From: Citroniella saccharovorans
GTDB taxonomy: Bacteria > Bacillota > Clostridia > Tissierellales > Peptoniphilaceae
Assembly: GCF_035481615.1 (NCBI RefSeq)
Contig: NZ_JAYKOT010000003.1
Span: 1,389,250 to 1,453,249 of the forward strand
Reading direction: 5' to 3'
DNA: 64,000 nt
Part shown: piece after piece, positions 16,245 through 27,195 of the stretch
How positions within the stretch are numbered: the first letter of the stretch is position 1
How the letters are laid out: each line of letters begins with the position of its first letter
The notes under the pieces: model-generated
The model's database searches: none
The model's input: only the letters and a program-made list of their open reading frames with translations
What the model was told of the DNA's origin: nothing
Made by a program: the position numbers and the translations under genes

Positions 16245-17855
16245 TAATATGAATAAGTAAATATATTCCACCTATTATTTGAAAATCTTCAAAGCTATCT
16301 CCTATATTTTCTATGATATTAGGCAGTACAAATATTAAAGAAAAAATATAGGCAAATAGGATTAAAGCCATTATAAAAGAAGCATTTGATCTTTTAATCG
16401 CCTGAGCTGGATTATCCCAGTCTAGTTTTACAAACCTACTCCCGATAAATAGTCCTAGGTAATTTGTATAGAGAATTCCTACACCGACCCCAAGCAAAAG
16501 TCCTATTATCACAAAAGGTTCCCTAAATAAAAATATAGATACCACAATAATAGGCAAAACATTGAAAAGAGAAATAAAGAAAGATGCCTTTATTCTTCCC
16601 CTAATCTGATCTTTTGAACTAATTGGAAGAGATTTTACCAGCCAAATATGTTTTCCCTCCCTAGTAAGTGAGCTGTAGGCGCTTTGCCCTTGGATGCTTA
16701 CAAAAATCGTAAGTGTAAGATAAATAAAAGAAGAAAGAAGAACTTTTGCTCCCATACTCATCATACTTAAAAATTTATATAGATCATTTAAAACTGAACT
16801 AAATTCTAATCTTTCACCGCCTGCAATAAATGGAACTACTATAAAAATTATCATCATAAGTCCATAAATAGCTATATTCATAAGATAAACTGGAGTTTTA
16901 AATATTTCAGAAATCTCCTTTTTTGCAATTAAATTAGAAATATTTGTCCTGGCAAATTTTTCGCCTCTTTTTTTCTTACCTATTCCCTCACTTCCTGAAA
17001 TAGCCCCCTGAACCATAGGCCTTGATCCAAGTTTTACAGAAATAAATACTAAAAATACAGTTAAAATAATCTGACCTAGAAAATATAAAACATTTTGTCC
17101 TATACCTAGATTAGAATCTAGACCCTTGGAAAATAAAAATATATTGGCAAATAAGGTCTTTAAAAAAATATTTGAACTTAAATCCCCTATCCTTTCCATA
17201 AAAATACTGGCAAATTTTTGCTTAAATATAAACTGTGCAGAAAATGAAAATACCATAATAAGTACAAAGCCTAAAATCTGAAGAATATTTTTAACAGACT
17301 TAAACCTATTTATATATTTCATTATCCAAACAATTACAAGCTGAAGAACACTTACAGTAGATATGACAATTAAAAAGCCTGAAATAATCACATTTACCAA
17401 ATAAAAACTAGAAAGGCCCTGCCTTATATAAAAAATTCCAATAGGAATCGTAACAGCAAGTGATACAAGTACTCCAAAACTTTGAGATACAATTAGCTTA
17501 GATAAATACATATCCTCTTCTCTTATAGGAAGTCTAAGCATTATCTCAAGATCCTTTGAATAATAAATACTTGAAATAATCATAGCCAATGAGAAAAGTA
17601 GGGTAATCATAAATATACTTATGCCGTAGCTAAGATTAACTACAAACTTGCCACTTAACTTATAAACTGACTCCAGCGAACTTGAAATCATAATGGCAAA
17701 AAAAGAACTGCATAAAATATAAGAACCCCATAGCCAAAAATAGAAGCCAAAAATCTATTTCTAGTCTTTTTATCTTTTAGTGCAGCCTTCGGGTTTAATA
17801 TCGCCCCATAACTTACTGCAAAATCCTTTTTTAAAATATTAATTAGACTCTTCAT
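16174..17855 (-). pseudogene. ABC-2 type transporter permease, frameshifted near N-terminus
   Basis: Membrane subunit that should work with the ATPase encoded just upstream. The first 55 residues (MKSLINILKKDF to LFLPL, including the first membrane helix) are in one frame; the remaining 505 residues (MISSSLESVYK onward, about eleven hydrophobic helices) are in another. The frames meet at a T7 run on the coding strand (17698-17704); one extra T would join them as AVLFFAIMISSS. The second frame also begins with an ATG overlapping the stop (ATGA), so re-initiation is conceivable, but a permease split after helix 1 is unlikely by design. The substrate is unknown. The 3' end is duplicated at 13149-13340. 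Confidence 0.8.
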
Positions 17856-18567
17856 CTGTAAGCTCCAAGAATATTTTTTCAAGGCTGCCTTCATCTTTTG
17901 CCTTTTCCTTTAAGTCCTCAAGACTTCCAACAGTAATAAGTTTTCCCTTATTTATAATAGCTATAGTGTCACATAAATTTTCTGCAACTTCCATAACATG
18001 AGTTGAGAAAAATACACTCTTACCCCTATCGCACCTCTCCCTCATTATCTTTTTCAAATTGTAAGAGCTTTTAGCATCAAGCCCAACCATAGGTTCATCT
18101 AGTATCAAAATATCAGGATCCACAATAAGAGCCCCAATTAAAGTTATCTTTTGCTTCATACCGTGAGAATAAGACTCGATATAAGCTGAAAGATCATTTT
18201 CTATTTCAAAAATCTTAGCATATTCCATAGACCTTTTCTCTATTTCCTCACTAGCTAGACCGTAGCTTTTTCCTATAAAGCTTAGGTAGAACTTCCCAGT
18301 CATTTTCTCGTAGATATCTGGATTATCTGGAACATAGGAAATTTTTTTCTTGGCAGATATTGGGTCCTTTAGTCTATCCACTCCTCCCACCATAATCTTT
18401 CCCTCGTCTGGACTTAAAAGCCCAGTAATCATCTTTATAGTAGTTGATTTTCCTGCTCCATTTGGACCAAGAAAACCAAAAATTTCCCCATCATTTACCT
18501 TAAAACTTACATTATCAACAGCTAGCTTCGCTCCAAATTTTTTAGTCAAATTTATAACTTCAATCAT
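17839..18567 (-). CDS. ABC transporter ATP-binding protein (ABC-2 exporter type)
   Basis: 242-residue ATPase. Walker A is GPNGAGKST, the signature SHGMKQK, Walker B ILILDEPMVGLD, and the H-loop histidine is in FFSTHVMEVAE. The C-terminal 25 residues are Glu/Lys-rich. It overlaps the permease start by 17 bases, showing that they form one transporter. GGGGAGGGGG lies upstream of the start. Family members move drugs, peptides or lipids; nothing in the sequence fixes the substrate. Confidence 0.9.
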   Translation of the reverse strand: MIEVINLTKKFGAKLAVDNVSFKVNDGEIFGFLGPNGAGKSTTIKMITGLLSPDEGKIMVGGVDRLKDPISAKKKISYVPDNPDIYEKMTGKFYLSFIGKSYGLASEEIEKRSMEYAKIFEIENDLSAYIESYSHGMKQKITLIGALIVDPDILILDEPMVGLDAKSSYNLKKIMRERCDRGKSVFFSTHVMEVAENLCDTIAIINKGKLITVGSLEDLKEKAKDEGSLEKIFLELTDEESN

Positions 18568-18702
18568 ATTAATCTTCCCCCTCCCCTATATAGTATAACA
18601 AATAAAAAAATCTTCTTAAAAATTAATTTTTTCTTTATATTCTCATAAAAATACCAGCTTAGAATAGAAGACCCTCCAAGATGGCATTTGAAAAAATATT
18701 TA

Positions 18703-20490
18703 CTAAAACTGACTTGTGTAAAGCTCCTTGTAGTAGCCTCCTCTTTCAAGAAGCTCAAAGTGCTTACCCTTTTCAATAATTTTTCCGTCTTTTAAAACAA
18801 CTATCTGGTCTGCATTTATAATAGTAGAAAGCCTGTGAGCGATTATAATACTAGTTCTTCCCTCAACCAGTTTTTCCATAGCCTTTTGAATACTTCTTTC
18901 AGTTTTAGTGTCGATTGATGAAGTCGCTTCATCTAAAATAAGAATCTTTGGAGAAAGAGCCAAGGCCCTTGCAATAGTTATTAACTGCTTTTGGCCCTCA
19001 GATATTCCCTCTCCATCTTCCTCAAGTTTAAAATTATAATCCCCATTAAGCTTCATAATAAAATCATCCGCATAGGCATTTTGAGCATATTTCTTTATCT
19101 CAGCATCTGTTAAACTCTCCCTACCATAAGAAATATTATCTCCAATTGTGCCCTTAAAAAGCCAAGTGTCTTGAAGAACCATAGAAATAAAAGTCCTAAG
19201 ATCCCTATCTGAAATATCTTTAATATCCACCCCATCAATTAATATACTTCCCTTATCCGGCTCGTAAAATCTCATCAGAAGATTTACTAGAGTAGTCTTA
19301 CCAGAGCCAGTCTCTCCAACCAGGGCTGTTGTAGAACCTTCCTTGATATCCAAGCTAAAATCATCAATAATAATATCCTTTTTATTATATGAAAAAGTTA
19401 CATTTTTAAATTCTACACTTGGTCTTAAATTATTAATATCTACCTTAGATAATTCATAGGCTCTCTTCTCTTCAGCATCCAATACCTTAAAAATCCTCTC
19501 CGATGCGGCAATTCCAGATTGAAGGACATTTAAAATCTCTGTCACCATCTGAACCGGCCTAGTAAATCTTCTAGCATATTGAACGAAGGACTGAAAATTA
19601 CCAATATTTAAACTTCCCTTGAGGATCATATATGAACCGCCAATAGAAACCCCGACCATACCAGCATTATTAATAAACATAGATATAGGCATTATAATTC
19701 CCGATAAAAAGTCAGACTTTTTAGAAGATTCCTTCAGTCTTTCATTTTTTTCTAGAAAAGCATTTAAGGCACTCTCTTCAAAGTTGTAAGCCTTAACTAG
19801 CTTATTTGCAGAAATCATCTCTTCAATATGGCTATTTAAATTCCCCAAATCCTTATATTGAATAGAAAAAAGCTCCTGCGACTTTTTAAGAATCCTAACG
19901 GAAAAAAGTGCCGTTAGAGGAATTACAAAAATAGTTATCAGAGTTAGGATGGGGCTAATTGAAAGCATAATTATAGTTATCCCAACTATTACAACAAGAG
20001 AGTTAAATATTTGGTTTAAAACTTGGTTTAGGGAGTCGGCAAGTGTTTGAATATCACTTGTCATCCTAGACATCAAGTCGCCAACAGGATTTTTATCAAA
20101 AAAAGATATAGGTAGGCTTTTTAACTTCTTTGAAAGGTCTTCCCTCATAGTGTAAATTATAGAAACTTTTACCTTGTTACTAATTTTAAGCCTTAGCATC
20201 TCTGCAAAATAAGATATAAGAAAAATAATAATAAGTTTGTAGATAAAATTCATAAATTTACCTAAAAGAAAATTACCCTCACTCAAACTATCAATAACAT
20301 AATTTGTAGTATTACCCATGATAAGTGGTCCTAAAATGTCGAAAATAGTACCTACAATCCCAAAAATTACAGTCAAGAAGATCAAAAATACATGTGGTTT
20401 CAAATATTTAGAGAGTCTTTTTAGGGTCTTTAGGGTGCTTTTATCTAATTTTCTTTGGTCATTTGGATCTATTTTTCTATTGTGCCCCAT
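18703..20490 (-). CDS. ABC exporter half-transporter (canonical NBD)
   Basis: 595-residue membrane-ATPase fusion. Six hydrophobic helices (about residues 35-320) precede a nucleotide-binding domain with Walker A GETGSGKTT, signature ISEGQKQL, Walker B ILILDEATSSID and H-loop IIIAHRLST, all catalytically complete. It overlaps the end of the upstream exporter gene by 14 bases, and that partner has a degenerate ATPase site, so the two should form a heterodimeric multidrug or lipid/peptide exporter of the TM287/288, LmrCD type. Confidence 0.92.
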   Translation of the reverse strand: MGHNRKIDPNDQRKLDKSTLKTLKRLSKYLKPHVFLIFLTVIFGIVGTIFDILGPLIMGNTTNYVIDSLSEGNFLLGKFMNFIYKLIIIFLISYFAEMLRLKISNKVKVSIIYTMREDLSKKLKSLPISFFDKNPVGDLMSRMTSDIQTLADSLNQVLNQIFNSLVVIVGITIIMLSISPILTLITIFVIPLTALFSVRILKKSQELFSIQYKDLGNLNSHIEEMISANKLVKAYNFEESALNAFLEKNERLKESSKKSDFLSGIIMPISMFINNAGMVGVSIGGSYMILKGSLNIGNFQSFVQYARRFTRPVQMVTEILNVLQSGIAASERIFKVLDAEEKRAYELSKVDINNLRPSVEFKNVTFSYNKKDIIIDDFSLDIKEGSTTALVGETGSGKTTLVNLLMRFYEPDKGSILIDGVDIKDISDRDLRTFISMVLQDTWLFKGTIGDNISYGRESLTDAEIKKYAQNAYADDFIMKLNGDYNFKLEEDGEGISEGQKQLITIARALALSPKILILDEATSSIDTKTERSIQKAMEKLVEGRTSIIIAHRLSTIINADQIVVLKDGKIIEKGKHFELLERGGYYKELYTSQF

Positions 20491-22208
20491 ATATATCCCC
20501 TCCTGAAAAATCCTGCGACTCTAAAATTTCCCTATATTCTTCTTCATTTTCCTTCAAATATTCGTGACTACCTATACCTAAAAGCTCTCCATTTTTAAGT
20601 AGAAGAATCTTATCAAACTCAAAAATAGCCCTAGCCCTTTGACTTATAAGAATCATTAGCTTATCTGCAGCCTTATTTAAAAGTTCTTCACGAAGCTTTC
20701 TTTCAGTTTTAAAATCAAGCGCAGAAAAAGAATCATCTATTAAAAATAAGCTTGCGTCCTTGTAAACTGCCCTTGCAATAGAAATCCTCTGCTTTTGTCC
20801 GCCGGAGAAGTTCCTCCCCCTTTGAACAACCTCTGACCCTATTCCCAGTTCCTTTTCAAAGACAAAATCAGCCTGAGAAATATTAAGAGCATCAATAAGA
20901 GCATTATCCGAAAAGCTAGTATCACTACTCATAATAACATTCGACTTAACAGTTCCCTCAATCAGCCTAGGCTTTTGCTCAATATAAGAAATACTATCCC
21001 TTAAAGATTTTAAACTGTAGTCCTTTATATCCCTACCATTTATTAAAATCTGCCCTTTATCTACATCATAAAATCTAACCAAAAGACTAGCAAGGGTAGT
21101 TTTCCCAGATCCAGTAGACCCAATAATTCCAAGTTTTTCCCCCTTATTTAAGACAAAACTTACATTTTTTAAAGAGTAACTTTGAGAATTTGGATACTTA
21201 AATGAAACATCCTTAAACTCTAGCTTTTCAATCTCATCTAGGATAAGATCTCCACCTACAGTCTTCTCCTCATCTATATCTAAAATTTCATTAATCCTAT
21301 CAAGCGAAGCCTGAGCTCTAGGAATTTGGGCAATAATCATAGAAATAAAAGAGAAAAGAAAGCATAATATTGTTGGCATATTGAATAAAACCTATAAGGT
21401 CTCCAACCTGCATATTATTTCCTAAGATTAGATTTGACCCATAGTAGATTATACCAACTAGGGTCATATTCATTACAAAACCCACAAAAGGAGCAAATAT
21501 AGCTGCATAATCTCCAGTCTTTTTAAAAACATCCGAATAATTTTTATTGAACTTTGAAAAATTTTCCTCCTCAAACTCTTCCTTGTTAAAAGCCCTTATA
21601 ACCCTAATCCCACTTAGCCATGCCCTAAAGTGTTCACTTAACTCATCGAGGCTTGTTCTGGATTTTTTAGATAGGGGAATTACCTTTTTAGTAAATAAAA
21701 AAATACCAACTAGAGTTATAGGTAGGGATACAAAAAACACTGAAGATAGTTTTAGATTGGTGGAAAGAGCCATTATAATTCCCCCAATAAACATAAGAGG
21801 CGCCCTAAGCATCATCCTAAGACCAATCCTAGTAAGTTCCTGAACCCCTCTTACATCGTCAGTGGTTCTGACAATTAAAGAAGAAGCCCCAAACTTATCA
21901 TAAGTTTTTATGGGAAAATCCTGAATAGACCTAAACATATCCTCCCTAATATCACTTGCAAAAGAAGCAGCAACATGAGTTGAATAGTAAATTGATATAA
22001 TCATAAAAACCGATGATAAAACAGAAATAAGTAGCATTAAAGCCCCTTTTTTTAAAATATAATTTGTATCAGTATTTGCTACACCTATATTTATAATATT
22101 TACAGTAATTCTTGGAATGAGTAAAACCCCAATAACATTTACAAAAAGAGATAATACAACAATTACAATCTCCTTAATATATTTTTTTAATCCTCTAAAC
22201 AATTTCAT
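20477..22208 (-). pseudogene. ABC exporter half-transporter (degenerate NBD), frameshifted
   Basis: Partner of the downstream exporter subunit. Membrane helices (MKLFRGLKKYIKEIV to YANNIMLSF) and ATPase domain (SMIIAQIPRAQASLDRINEIL onward) lie in different frames that overlap by about 60 bases. Dropping one T from the T4 run at 21347-21350 (coding strand) restores alignment with the usual helix-6/NBD junction. The NBD has Walker A GSTGSGKTT and signature FSGGQKQR, but Walker B ends IDDS (Asp instead of catalytic Glu) and the H-loop is ISQR, the normal degenerate pattern of the first subunit in heterodimeric exporters. The breakage is therefore only the indel; a sequencing error is likely. 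Confidence 0.82.
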
Positions 22209-22678
22209 ACCATCACCTATAATCCTTCTCTTATATATATTCCCATAACTTGCCTATTATAACACAAAATGAATACAAAAAAGGAATTAAAAAATAGCCT
22301 TTACTATAATTTTTATAAGCTTTAGTCTTTTTTAGCATGCTTGTCTACTAGCTAATAATTATAAAACTTTATAAGCTTAACTTAAAGACCTACCTTCCCA
22401 AAGCAAATTAATGGCATTAAAAAAATTAAAATAACAATATTAGAATAATATATAATATCTCCTAACTTTCTATATACTCTACTATTAAAGGCAATATATA
22501 ATAAATTCTAAAATAAAATTAAAAAATTTATCTTTTTTACTTATCTCTTTCTTTTTAAATTCCATTTTTTACTTAAATCTTTTTAAGCTCAAAATATTTT
22601 TAATGAGGCAAGAAAACTTTTCCCTCCCCTTTCTTCCAATTAAAAAAACGCCTGAATACTCAGACGTTTTAATAATTT
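22209..22678. other. Intergenic region between ABC exporter and pilin genes
   Basis: 470 bp of A/T-rich DNA. A minus-strand TATAAT (22256-22261) lies about 50 bases before the exporter start and may be its -10 element. The rest shows no supported gene; in particular no sortase is encoded here. It ends with the pilin operon terminator. Confidence 0.6.
22640..22672 (-). terminator. Terminator of the pilin genes
   Basis: On the minus strand AAACGTCTGA, a GTAT loop and TCAGGCGTTT (one G-T pair) run into TTTTAA just after the small pilin stop codon. Confidence 0.85.
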
Positions 22679-23938
22679 CTAAACAATTTCTTTTTTATCT
22701 CTCACTAAACTTATTCCCATTGCAATTAGGATAAGACCGCTTATGCACATAGCTATAAAAGCTACATCACCAGTTTTTGGAATTTCTGGTGGCCTCTTAG
22801 GAGGTTTTTCAGGTGGGTTTTCCGGTGGATTGTCTGGAGGTGGTGGAGGTGGTAGTTCGTCATTTTTTATAAATAAAATTTTAGTACTACTTTCTTCACC
22901 AACAGTGAATTTTATAGGATCTTTAAGTTTCTTATATCCCTTTGGAGCTTCAATCTCCCAAAGATAATAATCTCCAAACTCAAGGCCTTCCACACTAAAC
23001 TTTCCATCTTCGCCAGAAGTAAGGATAATATCCTCTCCATTTTTTTGAACTCTCACATAAGAGCCGTCAACAAGTTTTGTTACGACAAACTTAGCTCCCT
23101 TTAGAGGATCACTATTTTTAGAAGATACCTTTATAAAGTTAAATCCCCCGTCTTTCTTGTTGATAACAGTTATTGTAGTTTCCTTGCCGGCCCTAATTAC
23201 TATAGTAAACTCCCTTTTCTCTGCCCTATATCCCTTCAAAGGTTTTACTTCCTTGAATACATAAACTCCAGGCTCTAAGCCTTCAACCCTTATATATCCA
23301 TCCTTGTCAGTATATAGAACCTTAAAAGTTCCATTCTTGTCGTAGCGAGTCCCACTTTCATTTGTAGGAACCCCTAGAAGCTCACCAGTAGTATTTAGAG
23401 GGTGGTCTGTTGAAAAGTAAAGTTCAAAACCAACGCCAGCTAAGGCTCTACCCTTTTCGTCAACTTTTTTAAGTTTTCCAGTTCCTGGGTTTTCTTCAAG
23501 CTCTAGCTTGGAGGAAATAGGATTTTTGGTATTATCTGGAACCTTGAAGGAAAGGAAGGCCTTGTAGGTGCTATCAGCCTTTAAAACATCAAGACCTACA
23601 TAGCATCCTTCCTCTAGATTTGTCCTTATTACATAGCCTCCACTAGAATTTCCTTTTAATTGAATAGGTTCTCTTTTAAAAAATTCCTTAAGCTCAGAAA
23701 GCTCCATCCCCCTAAGTTTTTCTATAAACTTTTCAGGACTTTCAGCCTCCATTAGTTCATTATCCACCTTCCAAAGGTAGATATCCCTTGAGACAATACC
23801 TGTCTTTACATTGCTAGTTTCAAAAACAACCGGATAGCTAGCTGCCTTTGCATAAGCCCCTAAACTAAAAGTGAGTGCAAAAAAGAGGATGCTTAAAAGA
23901 ATGGGGCAAATCTTATTAAATTTTTTTATTCTTTTCAT
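22679..23938 (-). CDS. LPXTG-type surface pilin, CnaB domains (minor/basal pilin candidate)
   Basis: 419-residue wall-anchored protein. An N-terminal signal peptide (about residues 1-33) is followed by a unique domain, then two CnaB/SpaA-like domains, each with the isopeptide E-box (VFKEVKPLKGY and LWEIEAPKGY). A proline-rich stretch (PPPPPP, PPENPPEKPP) precedes IPKTG, a hydrophobic helix and a charged tail, a sortase sorting signal. The proline-rich linker before the motif is typical of proteins at the pilus base that must span the wall. AGGAGG precedes the ATG. It lies 30 bases after the backbone pilin gene. Confidence 0.9.
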   Translation of the reverse strand: MKRIKKFNKICPILLSILFFALTFSLGAYAKAASYPVVFETSNVKTGIVSRDIYLWKVDNELMEAESPEKFIEKLRGMELSELKEFFKREPIQLKGNSSGGYVIRTNLEEGCYVGLDVLKADSTYKAFLSFKVPDNTKNPISSKLELEENPGTGKLKKVDEKGRALAGVGFELYFSTDHPLNTTGELLGVPTNESGTRYDKNGTFKVLYTDKDGYIRVEGLEPGVYVFKEVKPLKGYRAEKREFTIVIRAGKETTITVINKKDGGFNFIKVSSKNSDPLKGAKFVVTKLVDGSYVRVQKNGEDIILTSGEDGKFSVEGLEFGDYYLWEIEAPKGYKKLKDPIKFTVGEESSTKILFIKNDELPPPPPPDNPPENPPEKPPKRPPEIPKTGDVAFIAMCISGLILIAMGISLVRDKKEIV

Positions 23939-23969
23939 AGAATCCTCCTTTGAAAATTGCCTATTAAAA

Positions 23970-26900
23970 TTAGAATTCTTCTCTTCTATTTCTTCTCATT
24001 AGTACAAGAGCACCACCCATAATTAATAGACCTGCTACTGTAAATATAACAGTACCAATTCCACCAGTTTCTGGGATTTTAACGATTTTATTTCTTACTC
24101 TTAATCCGTAGCCTTCTTTAAGTGCTTTTGCATTAGCTTTCTTTTGTTCTTCAGTAAGTTCTGTTCCTGCTTCAGCTTCAATGTCTAAAGTGTATCTTAA
24201 TTCTTTTTCAGCATCTCCCTTATATGTGTCTTTTCCAATTGTAAATGGAACTGGATCAATCTTAGCATATCCCTTAGGAGCTTCAATTTCCACTAATTCA
24301 TAGTCGCCATAAGCTAGACCTGTAATTTCAAATCTACCTTGATCATCTGAAGTTAGAACTAAAGCTCCTTTTTCTACAGCTTCTTTTTCGTCTTTTGCTT
24401 CAATCCAGTCGTAGTTTTGTCTAGCTGCTTTAAATGCATCATCTCTAGTTGTTCTTAAAGTTTCTAATTCAGCTTCTACTGCTGCTCTATCATTATATGG
24501 TTGATCATTAATAGTTACTGGATATTGTACTCCTTTTCCTTCAGCCTTAGCTTCTTCAACGATTTTATTGAAAGCTGCTATAAAGTCATTGTAAGCATTT
24601 TCTGCATCTGTATATTTCTTATATTCTTCGTTTATTTCATCTGCTGGTTTAAGAGTTAGATACTTAGTTACATTATTTTCTTTTTTAGTTACTAAGAATT
24701 TAGCTCCAGCTAATCTTTCTAAATCTTGTCCTTCTTTGTCATTAGTCTTAACAAATTTTCTACCACCAGTTATAACCTTTGGTTCAGATGGGTTAAGTGG
24801 TTCAGGGTTATTTGTCTTAGTATTTGTTACGGTAACTGATCCATCTTTATATTGTTGATTATCACCTTTACCTGGTGTCTTTTCATATTTTGCTGCATAA
24901 CCGATGAATTTTTCTTCTGCCTTGTATTGACGATTCTTATCTAGATATTTCCAAGTGAAAGTAATATCGTCAGTCTTTGTAACTTTTTCTTTAGTTACTG
25001 GGTTTTGGAATCCTTGACCTTCTTTGCTTCCGCCTTCTGCATAATCGCCAGTACCATCTCTGTAAGCTTCAAATTCTTTTACAGCATCTTCATATTCTTC
25101 ATCAGTGTTAAAGTTATCTCTTGATGGAGCAACTAAGTCTTTTTTAGTTACTTCTTTACCAGTTTGTGCATCTTTAAGAGTAAATGTTACATCAATTCCA
25201 TCTTCTGGAAGTTCAGTACCATCTGCCCATTTCTTAATTACTTCATAATTTCCATCATCATTTGGTTTAACTGGAACAGGAGTATTTCCCTTGTTCTTAT
25301 CGTTACCATAGTTGAAAGTAATATCATTTGATTCTGGAATGTCTGTTACAGTTGTGTTATTAATTTCTGCACTATAAGTTAAAGTAATTTTTGCTTCTTC
25401 TTCTTTTCCATTGATAGCTTTAAGTCCAGCTTCTGTAAGTTCAAGAGTAAATCCGTCTTGAGTTTCAGATAAAGTGTACCAAGCAGTATCCATTACTTCG
25501 TCATTGTATTTTATAACAATAGATTTACCTTCGTACTTAGTTCCAGCTTTATCCATGTCTTTTGTAACGAATGTTAGACCGTGAGTCATTTTATCGTCCC
25601 AGAATGCTGTTCCCCATTTAGTTTTAGCTGGGATTTCAGTTTCTACTTTATATTCAACAATATCGCCAATTTTATGATCTACAGTTTGTTTTTCTCTAGT
25701 TGGGTTTGAAAGATCAATTCCCCATTTTGCGATTAATGCTTTATCTGCATCTGTATAAGCTTTTTGTGCTACTTCATATTCTGTTGAATCTTTTGAATAA
25801 ATTTTTTCTGCTTTATCAAAAGCTATTTTGTGAGCTACTGCTGCATCAAGTGCTTCAGCTTCTTTTGTAGTCATAAATTTCTTAGCTTCATCTAGAGAGA
25901 AGTTCTTATCAAGTCTTGGTGCGTTGTCAGTGTTCTTTGGATAAACGTGAGCATCTACTACAACGCCTTCTTCGTTAACTAATGGAAGTGTAATCTTAAC
26001 TGGAACTGCCTTTGAGTCAGTTAAAACTTTTCCACCATTATTGTATGTTGATTTTTCAACAATTTCATCAATTTCAAATTTACCATCTAGATAGCATATA
26101 GCATTTAGTTTTGCTCTTGATTCAGGATCATTTGCATCATAATTTGGATTAGCTATTGCATTTATTTTATTTTCTCTAGTATAGAATTTAATTTCACCAT
26201 TTGCATCTGTTAATCCACTAACTGCTTCATCAATTTTATCAGTAGCTTGTGGAACTGCTACTACTTTACCATCAACAACTGACAAGTCATATGCTGGCTT
26301 ATCATGAATAATTTCACCTAGTTCAGTTTTAGCCTTAACATATTTTCCAGCTTTTGTTTTATCAGGATAATCAGCAGCAAATTTTAGTGCAAAGAATACT
26401 CCTTCTGCACCCTTAGCTGAAGTACCAAAATATTTTTGAATATCTTCTATTTTATTTCCATTGTATTTTTCGCCATTAAGACCAGTCCATCCTGGGAATA
26501 CACCTTCGGATAAGTTGTCTTTATTCATTAATATCTTGTGTAATGTTAATGTTTCTGTAGCTTTAGCATTACTTGCAGGTGCTTTAGTAGCTTTTTCAAA
26601 TACTGCTGTGTAAGTTGTTTCATCAGCACCTAATTTTGTATTCATTTCAACAGATTTGTCCCATTTAACAAATCTATATCCTTCAATAGGAGTAACTTCT
26701 GGAACTTCTACTTTGTTTTCTTTAAGTGTTTTATAAGCAGATAAACCTTCATAAGTAACAGTTGATTTATCATCAGCTACTGTAGCAGCTGTGCTTTTAA
26801 CACTTAGTGTTCCTGGATAAACTTCTTTCTGAGTTTCGTTTTCGCCTTCTTTTACTGTGATTGTAACTTTTTCGCCAACTTTGAATATTACCTTAGCACC

Positions 26901-27020
26901 TGTATCTTCTGAAGGGTTTAAAGGTGTAGGACTAGTTGCATACGCGCCAACAGGAGCTAATGCTCCGAATATCATCACTAATGCTAAGAATAGTGATAAA
27001 GCTTTTTTCATCTTTTGCAT
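23970..27020 (-). CDS. Backbone (SpaA/FimA-like) pilin
   Basis: 1016-residue sortase substrate. The signal peptide ends near residue 28 (GAYA). A pilin motif HVYPKN (Lys362) is present, the lysine through which class C sortases polymerise subunits. The C-terminal CnaB domain has the E-box YELVEIEAPKGYAK. The sorting signal is IPETG followed by a hydrophobic helix and RRNRREEF. The N-terminal region (about 40-145) contains a KVTITV/EGYRFVKWD-type beta repeat. This length is large for a backbone pilin (usually 450-600), with additional Cna-like modules around residues 560-740. AAGGAG precedes the ATG. The long leader of its mRNA carries a stem-loop array. Confidence 0.9.
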   Translation of the reverse strand: MQKMKKALSLFLALVMIFGALAPVGAYATSPTPLNPSEDTGAKVIFKVGEKVTITVKEGENETQKEVYPGTLSVKSTAATVADDKSTVTYEGLSAYKTLKENKVEVPEVTPIEGYRFVKWDKSVEMNTKLGADETTYTAVFEKATKAPASNAKATETLTLHKILMNKDNLSEGVFPGWTGLNGEKYNGNKIEDIQKYFGTSAKGAEGVFFALKFAADYPDKTKAGKYVKAKTELGEIIHDKPAYDLSVVDGKVVAVPQATDKIDEAVSGLTDANGEIKFYTRENKINAIANPNYDANDPESRAKLNAICYLDGKFEIDEIVEKSTYNNGGKVLTDSKAVPVKITLPLVNEEGVVVDAHVYPKNTDNAPRLDKNFSLDEAKKFMTTKEAEALDAAVAHKIAFDKAEKIYSKDSTEYEVAQKAYTDADKALIAKWGIDLSNPTREKQTVDHKIGDIVEYKVETEIPAKTKWGTAFWDDKMTHGLTFVTKDMDKAGTKYEGKSIVIKYNDEVMDTAWYTLSETQDGFTLELTEAGLKAINGKEEEAKITLTYSAEINNTTVTDIPESNDITFNYGNDKNKGNTPVPVKPNDDGNYEVIKKWADGTELPEDGIDVTFTLKDAQTGKEVTKKDLVAPSRDNFNTDEEYEDAVKEFEAYRDGTGDYAEGGSKEGQGFQNPVTKEKVTKTDDITFTWKYLDKNRQYKAEEKFIGYAAKYEKTPGKGDNQQYKDGSVTVTNTKTNNPEPLNPSEPKVITGGRKFVKTNDKEGQDLERLAGAKFLVTKKENNVTKYLTLKPADEINEEYKKYTDAENAYNDFIAAFNKIVEEAKAEGKGVQYPVTINDQPYNDRAAVEAELETLRTTRDDAFKAARQNYDWIEAKDEKEAVEKGALVLTSDDQGRFEITGLAYGDYELVEIEAPKGYAKIDPVPFTIGKDTYKGDAEKELRYTLDIEAEAGTELTEEQKKANAKALKEGYGLRVRNKIVKIPETGGIGTVIFTVAGLLIMGGALVLMRRNRREEF

Positions 27021-27195
27021 GATTTTCTCTCCTTAAAAAATATTTTGTTACTATTTTTATCTAAAACTAAGATTACTTAGTTTTGACCATATTTAAGGGC
27101 CCTGCCCTTCTTCCCTAGGACTTAATTTCAAAATCCTAAGAAACTTTTAAGAATCTAGCATACTCGGTGTTCCCACCACACTAGTTTTCTTTTTT

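Noticed and set aside
17688..17855. Separate 55-residue membrane protein between ABC ATPase and permease
   Set aside because: It ends in the first helix of the permease and one added T joins both frames; a frameshifted single gene fits better.
18564..18776. 70-codon minus-strand frame between the ABC ATPase and exporter genes
   Set aside because: It overlaps the exporter 3' end in another frame, has odd composition and no conserved feature.
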